This document shows positions 9,906 to 24,195 of a DNA stretch of 64,000 nucleotides, piece by piece; positions within the stretch are counted from its first letter, which is position 1; each line of letters opens with the position of its first letter. The translations under genes were made by a program, and so were the position numbers. Source of the DNA: Cryobacterium cheniae (GTDB lineage Bacteria; Actinomycetota; Actinomycetes; Actinomycetales; Microbacteriaceae); the NCBI RefSeq assembly GCF_004403395.1, contig NZ_SOGN01000049.1:1-64000 (forward strand). Reading direction: 5' to 3'. The notes under the pieces were generated by a model. It searched no databases, was not told the origin of the DNA, and saw nothing but the letters and a program-made list of their open reading frames with translations.

Positions 9906-10274
9906 TCAGTTCGTCGCGGTCAGTTTGCCTCGGCGCACGCGCAGCTGCTGCAGCGCCTCCTCGAGAAGTGACTCTGCCTCTGCCTCGGTGCGACGTTCCT
10001 TCACATAGGCAAGGTGCGTCTTGTACGGCTCAAGCTTGACGACCGACGGCGGATTCGCCTTATCGCGGCCGGCCGGGAGTCCGGACGACGGGCAATCGAT
10101 CGTTGCCGGGATCTCCTCGTCAGGGAGGTTCGCCGCGAAGTAACGCACGGTCTCGTTGCCGAGAGCGTCCCAGTAGGACACCTTGATGCGGTCCGCGTGA
10201 AAACCGCGGTCCTGCTCGCCCATGGGGCCGGCCCCGACCCGGGATCCTCTGATTGCGCTGCCACCAGATGCCAT
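9906..10274 (-). CDS. rbpA: RNA polymerase-binding protein RbpA
   Basis: Actinobacterial general transcription factor that binds RNA polymerase with the housekeeping sigma factor and stabilises open complexes. The 122 residues include the N-terminal IRGSRVGAGPMGEQDRG segment, a small central core, and the C-terminal helical sigma-interacting part around YVKERRTEAEAESLLEEAL. Only one cysteine remains in the core, so the zinc-binding version of the fold is not preserved. A strong GGAGG lies just upstream of the ATG at 10274. Confidence 0.93.
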   Translation of the reverse strand: MASGGSAIRGSRVGAGPMGEQDRGFHADRIKVSYWDALGNETVRYFAANLPDEEIPATIDCPSSGLPAGRDKANPPSVVKLEPYKTHLAYVKERRTEAEAESLLEEALQQLRVRRGKLTATN

Positions 10275-10315
10275 TTTGTTCCTCCGCTTGAAAAGGGCGT
10301 TGAAGCCGATTGACC

Positions 10316-10339
10316 GGTTGAGCCGAAGCTCGTCGAACC
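10316..10339. repeat. Possible short interspersed palindrome between secG and rbpA
   Basis: A 24-base imperfect palindrome of the form GGTTGAGC...GTCGAACC with an inner GAGC-CGAA-GCTC hairpin. It resembles short palindromic intergenic repeats I know from Microbacteriaceae and Micrococcaceae genomes. Only one copy was noticed here, so the repeat status is inference. Confidence 0.3.
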
Positions 10340-10353
10340 TGTGAAACGGGAGG

Positions 10354-10605
10354 CTAAAGCCCCGTGTCGAACTTGGTGATGAGCCCCAGGATCACGATGC
10401 AGGTGATCCAGAGCAGCCCCAGGATAACGGTGATCCGATTGAGATTGCGCTCGGCAACCCCGGACGCGCCGAGGTTGGACGTCACACCTCCGCCGAACAT
10501 GTCGGACAGACCACCACCACGCCCCTTGTGAAGCAAAATGAGCATGGTCAACAGGAGACTCGTAATTCCGAGCAACACCTGCAACACAACCTGGAGAATC
10601 TCCAC
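10354..10605 (-). CDS. secG: Preprotein translocase subunit SecG
   Basis: Small membrane subunit of the SecYEG protein export channel. The 83-residue protein has two transmembrane helices (about 3-23 and 58-78) joined by a glycine-rich loop KGRGGGLSDMFGGG, the family signature. I chose the GTG at 10605, preceded by AAAGG, over an upstream start that would add 14 polar residues. Downstream of tpiA, as in many actinobacteria. Confidence 0.92.
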   Translation of the reverse strand: MEILQVVLQVLLGITSLLLTMLILLHKGRGGGLSDMFGGGVTSNLGASGVAERNLNRITVILGLLWITCIVILGLITKFDTGL

Positions 10606-10680
10606 GCGAAACCTTTCACAGTGCGATGGGCACAATAAACCCATCAAGATCAGTGATAATCATAGCCTGACTGACGAACC

Positions 10681-10713
10681 AGCCCACCGACCCCCGGTTG
10701 GGGGCGATGGGCT
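10681..10713 (-). terminator. Hairpin downstream of tpiA
   Basis: Arms AGCCCACCGACCCCC and GGGGGCGATGGGCT pair across a 4-base GGTT loop. It sits between the tpiA stop and secG, with no long U-run. Probably ends or attenuates the gap-pgk-tpiA transcript. Confidence 0.6.
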
Positions 10714-10759
10714 GACTCGTGGTCTGCTGCCGACGAGAGGCAGCGGGGTGGAGCAGTTG

Positions 10760-11560
10760 TTACAGGCCGACGTGCTGCTGGAACCGGACGATGCTCGAGA
10801 ATTCGTCGATATCCAAGCTGGCGCCGCCGACAAGGGCGCCGTCCACGTTCGGCTCGCGCATGAAGCCCGCGATGTTCGAACCCTTCACGGAACCGCCGTA
10901 CAGGATGCGGGTCTTGTCGGCCACATCCTGGCCCAGCGTTTCCTTCAACACGAGACGCAGCTGCGCCGCCACCTGCTCGGCCTGCTCAGGCGTTGCCGCC
11001 TGGCCGGAGCCGATCGCCCATACGGGCTCGTAGGCGACGACGAAGTCGGCCGCGTTGGTCACACCGGACAGGGCCGTGCGCAGCTGGGCAACCGGCACGG
11101 CGCTCGGGCCGTGCAGTTCCAGGTCCGCGGCGGTCTCGCCGACGCAGATGATCGGAACCAGGTTGTGCTTGAGCGCCGCGGTGACCTTCGCCGCGACAAT
11201 CTCGTCAGTCTCTGCGTGCAGTGTGCGTCGCTCGGAGTGACCGATCAACACGTACTTGCATTCGAGCTGCGCGAGGAACGCGCCGGAGATCTCGCCGGTG
11301 TACGCGCCTGAATCCTGAGCGGACACGTCCTGGCCGCCGAAAGCGATCGGGAGCTTGTCCGCGGAGACGAGCGTCTGGACGGAGCGGAGGTCGGTGAACG
11401 GTGGGAACACCGCAACCTCGACCGCTGCGACATCGTGCTTCGCATCCTTGAGATTCCAGGCGAGCTTCTGGACGAACGCGATGGCCTGGAGGTGGTCCAG
11501 GTTCATCTTCCAGTTGCCGGCAATCAGCGGAGTACGCCGTGGGTGTTCGTTTACTGCCAT
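10760..11560 (-). CDS. tpiA: Triosephosphate isomerase
   Basis: Interconverts dihydroxyacetone phosphate and glyceraldehyde-3-phosphate. The 266 residues carry GNWKMN with catalytic Lys18, IGHSERR with the electrophilic His108, and the catalytic base Glu178 in VVAYEPVWAIGSG. The start overlaps the end of pgk by 10 bases, so translation is coupled in the gap-pgk-tpiA run. Confidence 0.97.
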   Translation of the reverse strand: MAVNEHPRRTPLIAGNWKMNLDHLQAIAFVQKLAWNLKDAKHDVAAVEVAVFPPFTDLRSVQTLVSADKLPIAFGGQDVSAQDSGAYTGEISGAFLAQLECKYVLIGHSERRTLHAETDEIVAAKVTAALKHNLVPIICVGETAADLELHGPSAVPVAQLRTALSGVTNAADFVVAYEPVWAIGSGQAATPEQAEQVAAQLRLVLKETLGQDVADKTRILYGGSVKGSNIAGFMREPNVDGALVGGASLDIDEFSSIVRFQQHVGL

Positions 11561-12765
11561 CCGAGGACCTCCAGTCCTGGCAGGCGCTTACCCTCGAGGA
11601 ACTCGAGGCTGGCGCCGCCGCCGGTAGAAATGTGACCGAACTGGTCATCGGTGAAACCGAGGATGCGGACGGCCGCGGCCGAATCTCCACCACCGACGAC
11701 ACTCAGGCCGTCGACCTCGGTCAGCGCGCCGGCCACCGCACGGGTGCCCTCCGCGAACGGTGCCAGCTCGAACACGCCCATCGGGCCGTTCCAGAAGACC
11801 GTCTTCGACGACCGGATGATGTCGGCGAATGCCGCACCCGATTCCGGTCCGATGTCCAGGCCGAGACCGGAGGCACCGAACGGGGTGTCCTCGATCGCGT
11901 CGGCCGGGGTGACCGCCAGCTCGGCGTCGGCCCCGAATTTGGAGGCGACGACGATATCCGTCGGCAACACGATCTTCACGCCGAGGCGTTCCGCTTCCAG
12001 AAGGTAACCGCGGACGGTCTCGATCTGGTCGGTTTCCAGCAGGCTGGCGCCCACCTTGTGGCCCTGAGCGGCGAGGAAGGTGTACGCCATACCGCCGCCG
12101 ATGAGCAGCGAGTTCACACGGGGCAGCAGGTGGCCGATGACGCCGAGCTTGTCGGACACCTTCGAGCCGCCCAGAACCACCGTGTACGGTGCTTCCGGCT
12201 TCTCGGTGAGGCGGTCCAGAACTTCGAGCTCAGCGGCGATCAGGAGTCCGGCCGCGCTGGGAACGATCCCGGCGAGGTCGAACACACTGGCCTGCTTGCG
12301 GTGAACGACGCCGAAGCCGTCCGAGACGAGCACATCACCCAGAGCGGAAAGCTCCGTGGCGAAGGCGCCGCGCTCGGCGTCATCCTTGGCGGTCTCCCCC
12401 GCGTTGAAGCGGAGGTTCTCGAGAACGACCACCTCACCGTCGGCGAGTGCGGCGACGGCAGCCTGAGCCGACGCGCCGACCGTGTCCGTGGCGAAGGCCA
12501 CGTCCGCGCCCAGGAGCTCACCGAGACGGACGGCGACGGGGGCCAGGCTGTACTTGGCTTCCGGGGCACCCTTCGGACGTCCGAGGTGGGAGACGATCAC
12601 GACTCGTGCACCCTGTTCGATGAGCGCCTTGATGGTGGGCAGGGATGCCCGCACGCGGCCGTCATCCGTGATCTGACCGTCTTGCAACGGCACATTCAGG
12701 TCACATCGGACGATGACGCGCTTTCCGCCGAGCTGCCCCAGCGAATCGATAGTACGCAGCGTCAC
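11551..12765 (-). CDS. pgk: Phosphoglycerate kinase
   Basis: Makes ATP from 1,3-bisphosphoglycerate. 404 residues. The N-terminal substrate site RCDLNVPLQDG follows the start, SHLGRPKG lies near residues 59-66, and the nucleotide-binding region near the C-terminus has VVGGGDSAAA. It lies 11 bases after gap and overlaps tpiA. Confidence 0.97.
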   Translation of the reverse strand: MTLRTIDSLGQLGGKRVIVRCDLNVPLQDGQITDDGRVRASLPTIKALIEQGARVVIVSHLGRPKGAPEAKYSLAPVAVRLGELLGADVAFATDTVGASAQAAVAALADGEVVVLENLRFNAGETAKDDAERGAFATELSALGDVLVSDGFGVVHRKQASVFDLAGIVPSAAGLLIAAELEVLDRLTEKPEAPYTVVLGGSKVSDKLGVIGHLLPRVNSLLIGGGMAYTFLAAQGHKVGASLLETDQIETVRGYLLEAERLGVKIVLPTDIVVASKFGADAELAVTPADAIEDTPFGASGLGLDIGPESGAAFADIIRSSKTVFWNGPMGVFELAPFAEGTRAVAGALTEVDGLSVVGGGDSAAAVRILGFTDDQFGHISTGGGASLEFLEGKRLPGLEVLGWQ

Positions 12766-12776
12766 TGCGGACTCCG

Positions 12777-14494
<1,718 letters not shown>

Positions 14495-14558
14495 TGTGCA
14501 TCTCCTCTGTCGTTGTCGGCGCGAAATGCTCCGCCACCAGTTCGTGAGCAACCATGCC

Positions 14559-14588
14559 AGTCTACTCAGGATGCGCTGTGGCTGTGAC
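14559..14588 (-). promoter_or_regulatory. Putative sodA promoter
   Basis: On the minus strand, GTCACA (14588-14583), an 18-base spacer and TAGACT (14564-14559) form a plausible housekeeping promoter. The start point would be about 55 bases before the TTG of sodA. The rest of 14495-14619 shows no gene. Confidence 0.45.
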
Positions 14589-14619
14589 GATCGTGGATGG
14601 ACGCTGAACGCCGGGCGCG

Positions 14620-15612
14620 TCAGACGTCGTCGAGGTCGGCCGGAAGGTTCGCGTCGGTGCCCGGGATTCCCAGATCGGCGGCCTTCTTGTCGGCCATGGC
14701 GAGCAGGCGACGGATGCGGCCGGCGACGGCGTCCTTCGTCATGGGCGGGTCGGCGTGGTGGCCGAGTTCGTCGAGGCTGGAATCACGGAAGGAGAGGCGC
14801 AGGTCGCCCGCATAGCGGAGGTGCTCCGGGATCTCCTCGCCGAGGATTTCCATGGCGCGCTGCACGCGCGCGCACGCCGCCACGGCGGCCTGGGCGGAAC
14901 GACGCAGATTCGCGTCGTCGAAGTTGACCAGCCGGTTCGCGGTGGCACGCACCTCGCGGCGCTGGCGGAGGGCCTCCCAGTTGAGCACGGTCTCCTGCGC
15001 CCCCATCTGCACGAGCATGGTGCCGATGGCGTCGCCGTCACGGATGACGACCCGGTGCACGCCGCGCACCTCGCGGGCCTTGGCGACGACTCCGAGGCGG
15101 CCGGCGGCTCCGACGAGGGCCATCGCGGATTCGTTTCCGGGACAGGTGACTTCCAGCGCCGCCGAACGGCCCGGGTCGGTCAACGAGCCGTGGGCGAGGA
15201 AGGCTCCGCGCCACACGGCGGCGATCTCTTCCTTCGAGCCCGTGGTGAGCCGGTTCGGCAGCCCGCGAATCGGGCGCCGTCTGGCGTCGAGCAGGCCGGT
15301 CTGGCGTGCGAGCGTCTCGCCGCCATCGAGCACCCGGACCAGGTAGTGGCTGGCGCGCCGCAGCCCGGCGGCGGGGATCACGGTCACGTCGCTGCGCACA
15401 CCGTAGAGTTCGGCGAGGTCTTTTCGCACTCTCCGGGCGAGGAGAGGAGTGTCGAGTTCCGACTCGATGGCGATCCGGCCGGAAATCATGTGTAATCCGC
15501 CGGAGAACCGGAGAATGGTGGCCAGTTCCGCTGCACGCACCGTGGTCTTTGAAATTTCGACGCGAGCAAGCTCGTCTTTAACGTCGGCGGTGAGTGCCAA
15601 TCGCTTGTCCAT
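14620..15612 (-). CDS. whiA: DNA-binding protein WhiA
   Basis: Conserved Gram-positive regulator that, with WhiB, controls sporulation and division genes in Streptomyces. In non-sporulators the role is probably cell division or growth related (inference). About 330 residues: an N-terminal LAGLIDADG-like fold and a C-terminal helix-turn-helix (about residues 245-310). The ATG at 15612 has AGGA upstream. An in-frame TTG at 15600 gives [14 protein letters not shown] and the usual family length of about 326, so it may be the true start. Confidence 0.92.
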   Translation of the reverse strand: MDKRLALTADVKDELARVEISKTTVRAAELATILRFSGGLHMISGRIAIESELDTPLLARRVRKDLAELYGVRSDVTVIPAAGLRRASHYLVRVLDGGETLARQTGLLDARRRPIRGLPNRLTTGSKEEIAAVWRGAFLAHGSLTDPGRSAALEVTCPGNESAMALVGAAGRLGVVAKAREVRGVHRVVIRDGDAIGTMLVQMGAQETVLNWEALRQRREVRATANRLVNFDDANLRRSAQAAVAACARVQRAMEILGEEIPEHLRYAGDLRLSFRDSSLDELGHHADPPMTKDAVAGRIRRLLAMADKKAADLGIPGTDANLPADLDDV

Positions 15613-15698
15613 TCTGTCGTCCTGGCCTGATGTGGGGCCGAGTTGTGTTCCTGCTGGCCGGAGCCGGCGGCCTGCTGGGTGCAGTCGCCGTCGCCGTG

Positions 15699-16574
15699 TT
15701 ATTCCCGTCCGAGGTCGCGATTCTTGACGCTGATCGCGACACCGGGGAAGTCCTTGATCAAGGCCGCGATTTCCGCGGCCATGGCGACGGAGCGGTGCTT
15801 GCCGCCCGTGCATCCGACCGCGATGGTCGCGTGACGTTTGTTCTCCCGCTGGTAACCGGCGAGCACCGGTTCCAGGGCCGCCGCATAGTGCCGGATGAAG
15901 TCACGCGCCCCGGTCTGGGAGAGAACGAAGTCCCGCACCTCGGCATCCTGGCCGTTGTGGGTGCGGAGCTCGGGAACCCAGAACGGGTTGGGCAGGAAGC
16001 GGACGTCGGCGACCATGTCGACGTCGGTGGGAAGGCCGTACTTGAAGCCGAAGCTCATCAGGGTGACGTGCACCCCGGCGGCGTCCTCGGCGGCGAAGCG
16101 GTCCGAGATCGACGTGGCCAGCTGGTGGATGTTGAGATCGGAGGTGTCGATGACGAGGTCGCAGGACTCGCGCACGGCGCTGAGCTTGGTGCGTTCGGCC
16201 GAGATCCCGTCGAGGATGGTGCCGTCGCGCTGCAACGGATGCGGTCGCCGCACGGATTCGAACCGTCGCACGAGCACGTCGTCGCGGGCTTCGAGGAAGA
16301 TGACCCGCACCTGCGAGGTCTTCCGCAGCGCGTGCAGAATCTCCTGGAAGTCGGAGAAGAAGTCCCTGCCCCGGATGTCGACCACGGCGGCGATCTTGGG
16401 CAGGCTGGTGCCGGCGCGGCCGACCAGTTCGACCAGGGGGCGCAGCATCTGCGGCGGCAGGTTGTCGACGACGTACCAGCCCAGGTCTTCCAGGGCATTG
16501 GCCACGGTGGAGCGGCCTGCACCGGACATCCCCGTCACGATAAGCATTTCCTGCCTGTCGTTCTCCGTGCTCAT
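15699..16574 (-). CDS. rapZ: RNase adapter protein RapZ
   Basis: Nucleotide-binding protein of the YvcJ/RapZ family. In E. coli RapZ presents GlmZ sRNA to RNase E; in actinobacteria the role is less clear. 291 residues with a Walker A-like GMSGAGRST (15-23) and a Walker B-like [10 protein letters not shown] region. The C-terminal half has [13 protein letters not shown]. It lies between uvrC and whiA. The uridylate-sugar-binding gene yvcK, often between rapZ and whiA in other Gram-positives, is not here: only 86 bases separate them. Confidence 0.92.
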   Translation of the reverse strand: MSTENDRQEMLIVTGMSGAGRSTVANALEDLGWYVVDNLPPQMLRPLVELVGRAGTSLPKIAAVVDIRGRDFFSDFQEILHALRKTSQVRVIFLEARDDVLVRRFESVRRPHPLQRDGTILDGISAERTKLSAVRESCDLVIDTSDLNIHQLATSISDRFAAEDAAGVHVTLMSFGFKYGLPTDVDMVADVRFLPNPFWVPELRTHNGQDAEVRDFVLSQTGARDFIRHYAAALEPVLAGYQRENKRHATIAVGCTGGKHRSVAMAAEIAALIKDFPGVAISVKNRDLGRE

Positions 16575-16613
16575 ACTGGACTGCGCCTTCGATCGGGTGG
16601 AACCTAAGTGCCC

Positions 16614-16619
16614 AGCCTA
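16614..16619 (-). promoter_or_regulatory. Possible -10 box (TAGGCT) upstream of rapZ
   Basis: TAGGCT on the minus strand, 39 bases before the rapZ ATG and just after the uvrC stop. It matches the actinobacterial TAnnnT -10 pattern. The -35 is weak. Confidence 0.3.
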
Positions 16620-16636
16620 CCGATCAGCCGGGCCGT

Positions 16637-18505
16637 TCAGGCGCGCAAGTGATGATGAATCGCCTCGGCCAGCACCGGGCCGATGCCGCGGACGTCGGCA
16701 ATCGCCTCGGCGGGCGCCTCCTTGAGCCGTGCGACGGAGCCGAAATGCTGCAGGAGAACCTTGACCCTGGCGGGCCCGAGGCCCGGGATCTCGCCCAGCA
16801 CCGATGTGATGTCCCGTTTCCTTCTTGAGCGTTGGTGCACGATCGCGAAGCGGTGCGCCTCATCGCGGATGCGTTGGATCAGGAACAAGGCGTCGCTGTT
16901 GCGCGGCAGGATCACGGGGTAGTCGGAGTCCGGCAGCCAGATTTCCTCGAGCCGTTTGGCGATTCCGCACAGTTGGATGCCGGTGACGCCCGATTCGCGT
17001 AGCGCCCGCGCAGCGGCGGCCACCTGAGGCTGACCACCGTCGACGATGAGCAGGTTCGGTTGGTAGCGGAACTTCTTACGTTTGAGACTGGCGTCACTCT
17101 CGCCCTCCGGCACCGTTTCCTCGTCGGGGACCAGGTAGGCCAGACGGCGGGTGAGGGTGCGGTAGATGGAGTCCGTGTCATCCGTGGACTCGGGGATGCT
17201 GAACCGGCGGTACTCGTCGGTGCGCGGAAGCCCGTCTTCGAACACCACCATGGAGGCGACGATGTTGGTGCCGCTCAGGTGCGAGACGTCGTAGCATTCC
17301 ATCCGGAGCGGAGCAGAGGGCATCTCCAGTGCCTCCTGGATGTCTTCGAGGGCCTTGGACCGGGCGACGAAGTCTGAGCTCCGCCGGGTCTTGTAGAGCA
17401 TCAGGGCGTGCTTGGCGTTCTGGGTGGCGGTGGCGAGCAGGGCAGCCTTCTCGCCGCGCTGGGCGGCGACGAGACGCACCTTGCGTTTGCCGATTCCGGC
17501 CAGCCAGGTCTCGAGCGCCTCGGCGTCGTCGGGCAGCTCCGGCACCACGATCTCCCGCGGCGGCACGACCCCAGACCCGTAGGCCGTGAGCATGATCGAG
17601 TCGATCAGGTCGCCGGTGCTGAGATCGAGTTCCTTGTCGACCATCCAGCCGCGCACACCGCGGATGCGGCCGCCGCGCACGATGAAGAGCTGCACCGCCG
17701 CGGCGAGTTCATCCTGGTCGATGGCGAAGAGGTCGATGTCGACGCTGTCCCGGAGCACCACGGCACTCTTCTCGAGCACGGCGTTCAGCGCCCGCACCTG
17801 GTCGCGCCGTTTCGCGGCGACCTCGTAGTCCTGGGTCACCGCGGCATCCTTCATCTCCGCGGTCAGCTTGTTGATCAGCTTGCGATCCTGGCTGCCCATG
17901 AAGCTGACGAACTCGTTGACGATCACCCGGTGCTCCTCGATCGAGACCGTGCCCGAACAGGGTCCGAAGCACCGGCCGATCTGCCCGGCGAAGCACGGCT
18001 TGCCGGACTGCATGGCGCGCTTGTAGTTGGAGTTGTTGCAGGTGCGGATCGGGAAGGCCTTGAGCATCAGCTCGATGGTCTCGTGCACGGCCCAGATCTT
18101 CGGATAGGGCCCGAAATACCGGGCCCCGCGGATGCCCGTGGTGCGGGTGACCAGGGCTCGCGGCGCCTCGTCGGCGAGGGTGACCGCGAGGTACGGGTAC
18201 GACTTGTCGTCCTTGAACTTCACGTTGAAAGGTGGGTCGAACTCGTTGATCCAGGTCCACTCCAGTTGGAGCGCCTCGACCTCGGTGCCGACGACAGTCC
18301 ACTCGACCGAGGTGGCCGTGGTGACCATGCGCCGAGTGCGCTCGTGCAGGCTGCTCAGCGGGGCGAAGTAGTTCGCGAGGCGGGCCCGCAAATTGTTCGC
18401 CTTGCCGACGTAGAGCACCCGCCCGGTTTCGTCACGAAACCGGTACACCCCGGGGCTCGTCGGAATCTCGCCCGCCCTGGGGCGGTAGCTCAGCGCGTCG
18501 GACAT
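16637..18505 (-). CDS. uvrC: Excinuclease ABC subunit C
   Basis: Makes both incisions in nucleotide excision repair after recruitment by UvrB. 622 residues: a GIY-YIG nuclease domain (about 15-95, with PGVYRF and [13 protein letters not shown]), a UVR motif near 210-245, the RNase H-like endonuclease domain, and C-terminal helix-hairpin-helix motifs ([20 protein letters not shown]). It follows uvrA by 17 bases, so the two are probably co-transcribed. Confidence 0.96.
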   Translation of the reverse strand: MSDALSYRPRAGEIPTSPGVYRFRDETGRVLYVGKANNLRARLANYFAPLSSLHERTRRMVTTATSVEWTVVGTEVEALQLEWTWINEFDPPFNVKFKDDKSYPYLAVTLADEAPRALVTRTTGIRGARYFGPYPKIWAVHETIELMLKAFPIRTCNNSNYKRAMQSGKPCFAGQIGRCFGPCSGTVSIEEHRVIVNEFVSFMGSQDRKLINKLTAEMKDAAVTQDYEVAAKRRDQVRALNAVLEKSAVVLRDSVDIDLFAIDQDELAAAVQLFIVRGGRIRGVRGWMVDKELDLSTGDLIDSIMLTAYGSGVVPPREIVVPELPDDAEALETWLAGIGKRKVRLVAAQRGEKAALLATATQNAKHALMLYKTRRSSDFVARSKALEDIQEALEMPSAPLRMECYDVSHLSGTNIVASMVVFEDGLPRTDEYRRFSIPESTDDTDSIYRTLTRRLAYLVPDEETVPEGESDASLKRKKFRYQPNLLIVDGGQPQVAAAARALRESGVTGIQLCGIAKRLEEIWLPDSDYPVILPRNSDALFLIQRIRDEAHRFAIVHQRSRRKRDITSVLGEIPGLGPARVKVLLQHFGSVARLKEAPAEAIADVRGIGPVLAEAIHHHLRA

Positions 18506-18522
18506 GATGGTTCCGTTGGCGG

Positions 18523-21393
18523 TCAGTGCGCCGCCAGGATCTCCTTCAGGAACATGCCGGTGTGGCTCTTCTTCACGGTGGCGACGTGCTCCGGGGTTCC
18601 GGTGGCGAGCACGCGCCCGCCGCCGGATCCGCCCTCGGGACCGAGGTCGATCACCCAGTCGGCGGACTTGATCACGTCGAGGTTGTGCTCGATCACGATC
18701 ACGGTGTTGCCCTTGTCGACGAGGCTGTTCAGCACGAGCAGCAGTTTGCGCACGTCCTCGAAGTGCAGGCCGGTGGTCGGCTCGTCGAGCACGTAGACGC
18801 TGCGGCCGTTGGAGCGCCGCTGCAGTTCGGTGGCCAGCTTGACGCGTTGGGCCTCGCCGCCGGACAGGGTCGTGGCGCTCTGGCCGAGCCGCACGTAGCC
18901 GAGGCCGACCTCGACGAGGGTGTTCAGGAACCGGTGGATGGACGTGATCGCCTCGAAGAACTCGGCCGCCTCACTGATCGGCATGTCCAGCACCTCGGCG
19001 ATGTTCTTGCCCTTGTAATGCACGGTGAGGGTGTCCCGGTTGTAGCGCGCTCCCCCGCACACCTCGCAGGCGACGTAGACGTCGGGCAGGAAGTTCATCT
19101 CGATCTTGATCGTGCCGTCGCCGGAGCAGGCTTCGCAGCGGCCGCCCTTGACGTTGAAGCTGAACCGGCCGGGCAGGTAGCCGCGCGCCTTGGCCTCGAT
19201 CGTCTCGGAGAACAGGGTGCGGATCTTGTCGAAGACGCCGGTGTAGGTGGCGGGGTTGGACCGCGGGGTGCGGCCGATCGGGGCCTGGTCGACGTGGATC
19301 ACCTTGTCGAGCTGGTCGAGCCCGGTGACTCGGGTGTGCCGGCCGGGGAGTTTGCGGGCGCCGTTGAGCCGGTTGGCCAGCACCCGGTAGAGGATGTCGT
19401 TGACGAGAGATGACTTGCCGGATCCGCTGACGCCGGTCACGGCGGTGAACGTGCCGAGCGGGAAGCTGACCGACACTTTCTGGAGGTTGTTGGCCTCCGC
19501 CCCGATCACCGAGATCTCGCGGGACGGGTCGATCTGGCGTCGGGTGGCCGGGGTCGGGATCGACTTACGGCCGGCGAGATAGTCACCGGTCAGCGAATCC
19601 GTGTTGGTGAGCAGGTCGGCGTAGGACCCGGAGTGCACGACGTTGCCGCCGTTGACGCCGGCGCCCGGGCCGATGTCAACGACCCAGTCGGCCGTCTTGA
19701 TGGTGTCCTCGTCGTGCTCGACCACGATCAGGGTGTTCCCGAGGTCGCGCAGGGAGACCAGGGTTTCGATCAGGCGGCGGTTGTCACGCTGGTGCAGGCC
19801 GATGCTCGGTTCGTCGAGCACGTAGAGCACCCCGGTCAGGCCGGACCCGATCTGGGTGGCCAGACGGATGCGCTGCGCCTCCCCGCCGGACAGGGTCGCC
19901 GCCGCCCGGGCCAGGTTGAGGTAGTTCAGGCCGACGCGGATCAGGAAGTCCAGGCGCGCCTTGATCTCACGCAGCACCTGCGCGGCGATGACGGCCTCCC
20001 GGTCGGTGAGCTCGAGCTTGTTCATAAAACTGCGGGCGTCGGTGAGGCTGAAGAGGCAGACATCCGCGATGCTGGCCCCGTGCACCAGGACGGCGAGGAC
20101 TTCGGGCTTGAGCCGGGTTCCGGAGCAGACCGGGCAGTCCACCTCGCGCAGGTATTCGCCCCAGCGGGCGCGCTGGGTGTCGGACTCTGCCTGCAGGTAC
20201 TGGCGTTCAATGTAGGGTACGACGCCCTCGAAGCCGGAGGTGTAGCTCATCTCCCGGCCGTAGCGGTTCTTCCACTTCACCTTGACCTCGAAGTTGTCGC
20301 CGCGGAGCACGGCGTCCTGCACCTCGGCGGGCAGTTCGCCCCACGGGGTGTCGAGGGAGAAGTCCAGGTCGCGGGCGAGCCCGTCGAGGAGCTTCTCGTA
20401 GTACTGGAACAGCCCCTTGCCCTGGGTGGTCCAGGGCAGCACGACGCCGTCCGCGATGCTGAGTTCCGGGTCGCCGAGCAGCAGGTCGGCGTCTACCGAC
20501 ATGCGCGTGCCGAGGCCGGAGCACTCCGGGCAGGAGCCGAAGGGCGCGTTGAAGGAGAACGTGCGCGGTTCGATCTCGGTGAGCTGCACGGGGTGGTTGT
20601 TGGGGCAGGAGAGCTTCTCCGAGTAGCTCTGCCAGGCCTCGTCGCCTTCCCGGTCGACATAGTTGATCTCCACGATGCCGTCGGTCAGCTTCAGCGCCGT
20701 CTCGAGGGAGTCCGTGAGCCGGCTCAGCAGGTCGGGGCCCGCGACCAGGCGGTCGATGACCACGGAGATGTTGTGCTTGAGCTGCTTCTTCAGCACGGGC
20801 GGCTCGTTGAGCTGGATCTGGGTGCCGTCGACGATGGCCCGGGAGTAGCCGCCGGCCGCCAGCTCCTTGAACAGGTCGACGAATTCGCCCTTTTTCTGGG
20901 ACACGACCGGGCTGAGCACCTGGTAACGGATGCCCTCATCGAGCTCCATCAGCTGGTCGGCGATCTGCTGCACGGTCTGAGCCTGGATGACCTCGCCGCA
21001 CACGGCGCAGTGCGGTACGCCGATGCGCGCCCAGAGCAGCCGCATGTAGTCGTAGACCTCGGTGATGGTGCCCACGGTCGAGCGCGGGTTGCGGTTGGTC
21101 GATCTTTGGTCGATCGAGACGGCCGGGCTCAGCCCCTCGATGAAGTCGACATCGGGACGGTCGACCTGGCCCAGGAACTGGCGGGCATACGCGGACAACG
21201 ATTCGACGTAGCGTCGCTGGCCCTCCGCGAAGATGGTGTCGAACGCGAGCGACGACTTGCCCGAGCCGGACAGCCCGGTGAAGACGACAAGCGAATCCCG
21301 CGGGATCTCGAGGTCCACGTTGTGCAGATTGTGCACACGGGCGCCGCGGACGTGGAGTTTTGAACCGGTATCTACCTGGGAAATTGACACCAT
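18523..21393 (-). CDS. uvrA: Excinuclease ABC subunit A
   Basis: Damage-recognition ATPase of nucleotide excision repair. 956 residues with two ABC modules: Walker [10 protein letters not shown] (40-48) and GVSGSGKSS (about residue 650), plus two LSGGEAQR signatures. Two zinc-binding CxxC clusters are visible (CPNNHP...CPECSG and CEACSG...CEVCGG). A -10-like TAGAAT ends 3 bases before the ATG and exactly 6 before an in-frame GTG at 21390, so translation may start leaderless at that GTG. A LexA box lies 53 bases upstream. Confidence 0.96.
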   Translation of the reverse strand: MVSISQVDTGSKLHVRGARVHNLHNVDLEIPRDSLVVFTGLSGSGKSSLAFDTIFAEGQRRYVESLSAYARQFLGQVDRPDVDFIEGLSPAVSIDQRSTNRNPRSTVGTITEVYDYMRLLWARIGVPHCAVCGEVIQAQTVQQIADQLMELDEGIRYQVLSPVVSQKKGEFVDLFKELAAGGYSRAIVDGTQIQLNEPPVLKKQLKHNISVVIDRLVAGPDLLSRLTDSLETALKLTDGIVEINYVDREGDEAWQSYSEKLSCPNNHPVQLTEIEPRTFSFNAPFGSCPECSGLGTRMSVDADLLLGDPELSIADGVVLPWTTQGKGLFQYYEKLLDGLARDLDFSLDTPWGELPAEVQDAVLRGDNFEVKVKWKNRYGREMSYTSGFEGVVPYIERQYLQAESDTQRARWGEYLREVDCPVCSGTRLKPEVLAVLVHGASIADVCLFSLTDARSFMNKLELTDREAVIAAQVLREIKARLDFLIRVGLNYLNLARAAATLSGGEAQRIRLATQIGSGLTGVLYVLDEPSIGLHQRDNRRLIETLVSLRDLGNTLIVVEHDEDTIKTADWVVDIGPGAGVNGGNVVHSGSYADLLTNTDSLTGDYLAGRKSIPTPATRRQIDPSREISVIGAEANNLQKVSVSFPLGTFTAVTGVSGSGKSSLVNDILYRVLANRLNGARKLPGRHTRVTGLDQLDKVIHVDQAPIGRTPRSNPATYTGVFDKIRTLFSETIEAKARGYLPGRFSFNVKGGRCEACSGDGTIKIEMNFLPDVYVACEVCGGARYNRDTLTVHYKGKNIAEVLDMPISEAAEFFEAITSIHRFLNTLVEVGLGYVRLGQSATTLSGGEAQRVKLATELQRRSNGRSVYVLDEPTTGLHFEDVRKLLLVLNSLVDKGNTVIVIEHNLDVIKSADWVIDLGPEGGSGGGRVLATGTPEHVATVKKSHTGMFLKEILAAH

Positions 21394-21396
21394 CCG

Positions 21397-21402
21397 ATTC
21401 TA
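21397..21402 (-). promoter_or_regulatory. -10 box (TAGAAT) of uvrA, leaderless geometry
   Basis: TAGAAT on the minus strand is followed by six bases and then GTG (21390), the second codon of the annotated uvrA. No Shine-Dalgarno sequence is present. Transcription would begin at or within the start codon. Confidence 0.55.
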
Positions 21403-21445
21403 TGCAGCGCCACCGGCCGAACCCTGCGAATCCGCACGCCCTGAG

Positions 21446-21459
21446 CGAACAAACGTTCG
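21446..21459. promoter_or_regulatory. LexA (SOS) box upstream of uvrA
   Basis: CGAAC-AAAC-GTTCG is a perfect match to the Gram-positive LexA box CGAAC-N4-GTTCG. It sits between uvrB and uvrA, 44 bases upstream of the uvrA -10 box. This places uvrA (and uvrC behind it) in the SOS regulon. No such box was seen upstream of uvrB. Confidence 0.85.
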
Positions 21460-21482
21460 ATATTCGATTGGTCGCGGGGAGA

Positions 21483-23546
<2,064 letters not shown>

Positions 23547-23556
23547 GCCCACCAGT

Positions 23557-24195
23557 CTACGGAGCGCCTCTGACAGTGCACTGCCGGCTCTGCACCCGTA
23601 TCTGGTCCCAGAGCGCGTCGACCTGGGCCAGGGTCTGCTCGAGGGTTCCGCCGGTGTCGATGACGACGTCGGCGATCCGCTGACGGTCGGTGTCACTGGC
23701 CTGGGAACGGATCCGGCGCTCCGCTTCACCGGCATCCATGCCGCGCAGCTCCACCATGCGGCGCACCCGGGTCGACTCGTCGGCTTGGGTGACCACGACG
23801 AGGTCGAACGGATGGTCGACGCCGGCTTCCACGAGCAGCGGGACGTCGTAGACGACGATCGCGCTCGGGTCCGCCGCTTCCGCCGCCCGGATCAGGGCGT
23901 TCGAACGCGCGCGCACCTCCGGGTGCACGATCGCGTTGAGGCGGACGAGGGCCTCCGGGTCGCGGAACACCACCGCACCGAGGGCCGCCCGGTCCAGGCT
24001 GCCGTCGGGCAGCAGGACCGGGTCCCCGAACGCCTCCGCGATCCTCGCGATCCCCGGGGTGCCGGGCCCGACCACGACCCGCGCGAGGTGGTCGGCGTCG
24101 ATGTGCACGGCGCCGTGCCGCACGAGCCGGCGCGCCACGGTGCTCTTTCCGGATGCGATCCCGCCGGTCAGTCCAATCAAGTACACGCCTGCCAT
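23557..24195 (-). CDS. coaE: Dephospho-CoA kinase
   Basis: Last step of coenzyme A synthesis, phosphorylating the 3'-hydroxyl of dephospho-CoA. The 212 residues have P-loop [12 protein letters not shown] (8-19) and HIDADHLAR. Two starts are possible: ATG 24195 (used here, GAGGG upstream) or GTG 24186. The GTG gives YLIGLTGG at the N-terminus, closer to the family, and lies 7 bases after a TAGCAT -10 box. Sits between rpsA and uvrB. Confidence 0.93.
   Translation of the reverse strand: MAGVYLIGLTGGIASGKSTVARRLVRHGAVHIDADHLARVVVGPGTPGIARIAEAFGDPVLLPDGSLDRAALGAVVFRDPEALVRLNAIVHPEVRARSNALIRAAEAADPSAIVVYDVPLLVEAGVDHPFDLVVVTQADESTRVRRMVELRGMDAGEAERRIRSQASDTDRQRIADVVIDTGGTLEQTLAQVDALWDQIRVQSRQCTVRGAP

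Noticed and set aside
19633-21363. Plus-strand open frame of 576 codons opposite uvrA
   Set aside because: Antisense shadow; V, D and H-rich low-complexity product, no recognisable motif.
23899-23908. CGTTCGAACG inside coaE as a LexA box for uvrB
   Set aside because: The half-sites are in the wrong order and lack the N4 spacer of the Gram-positive SOS box.
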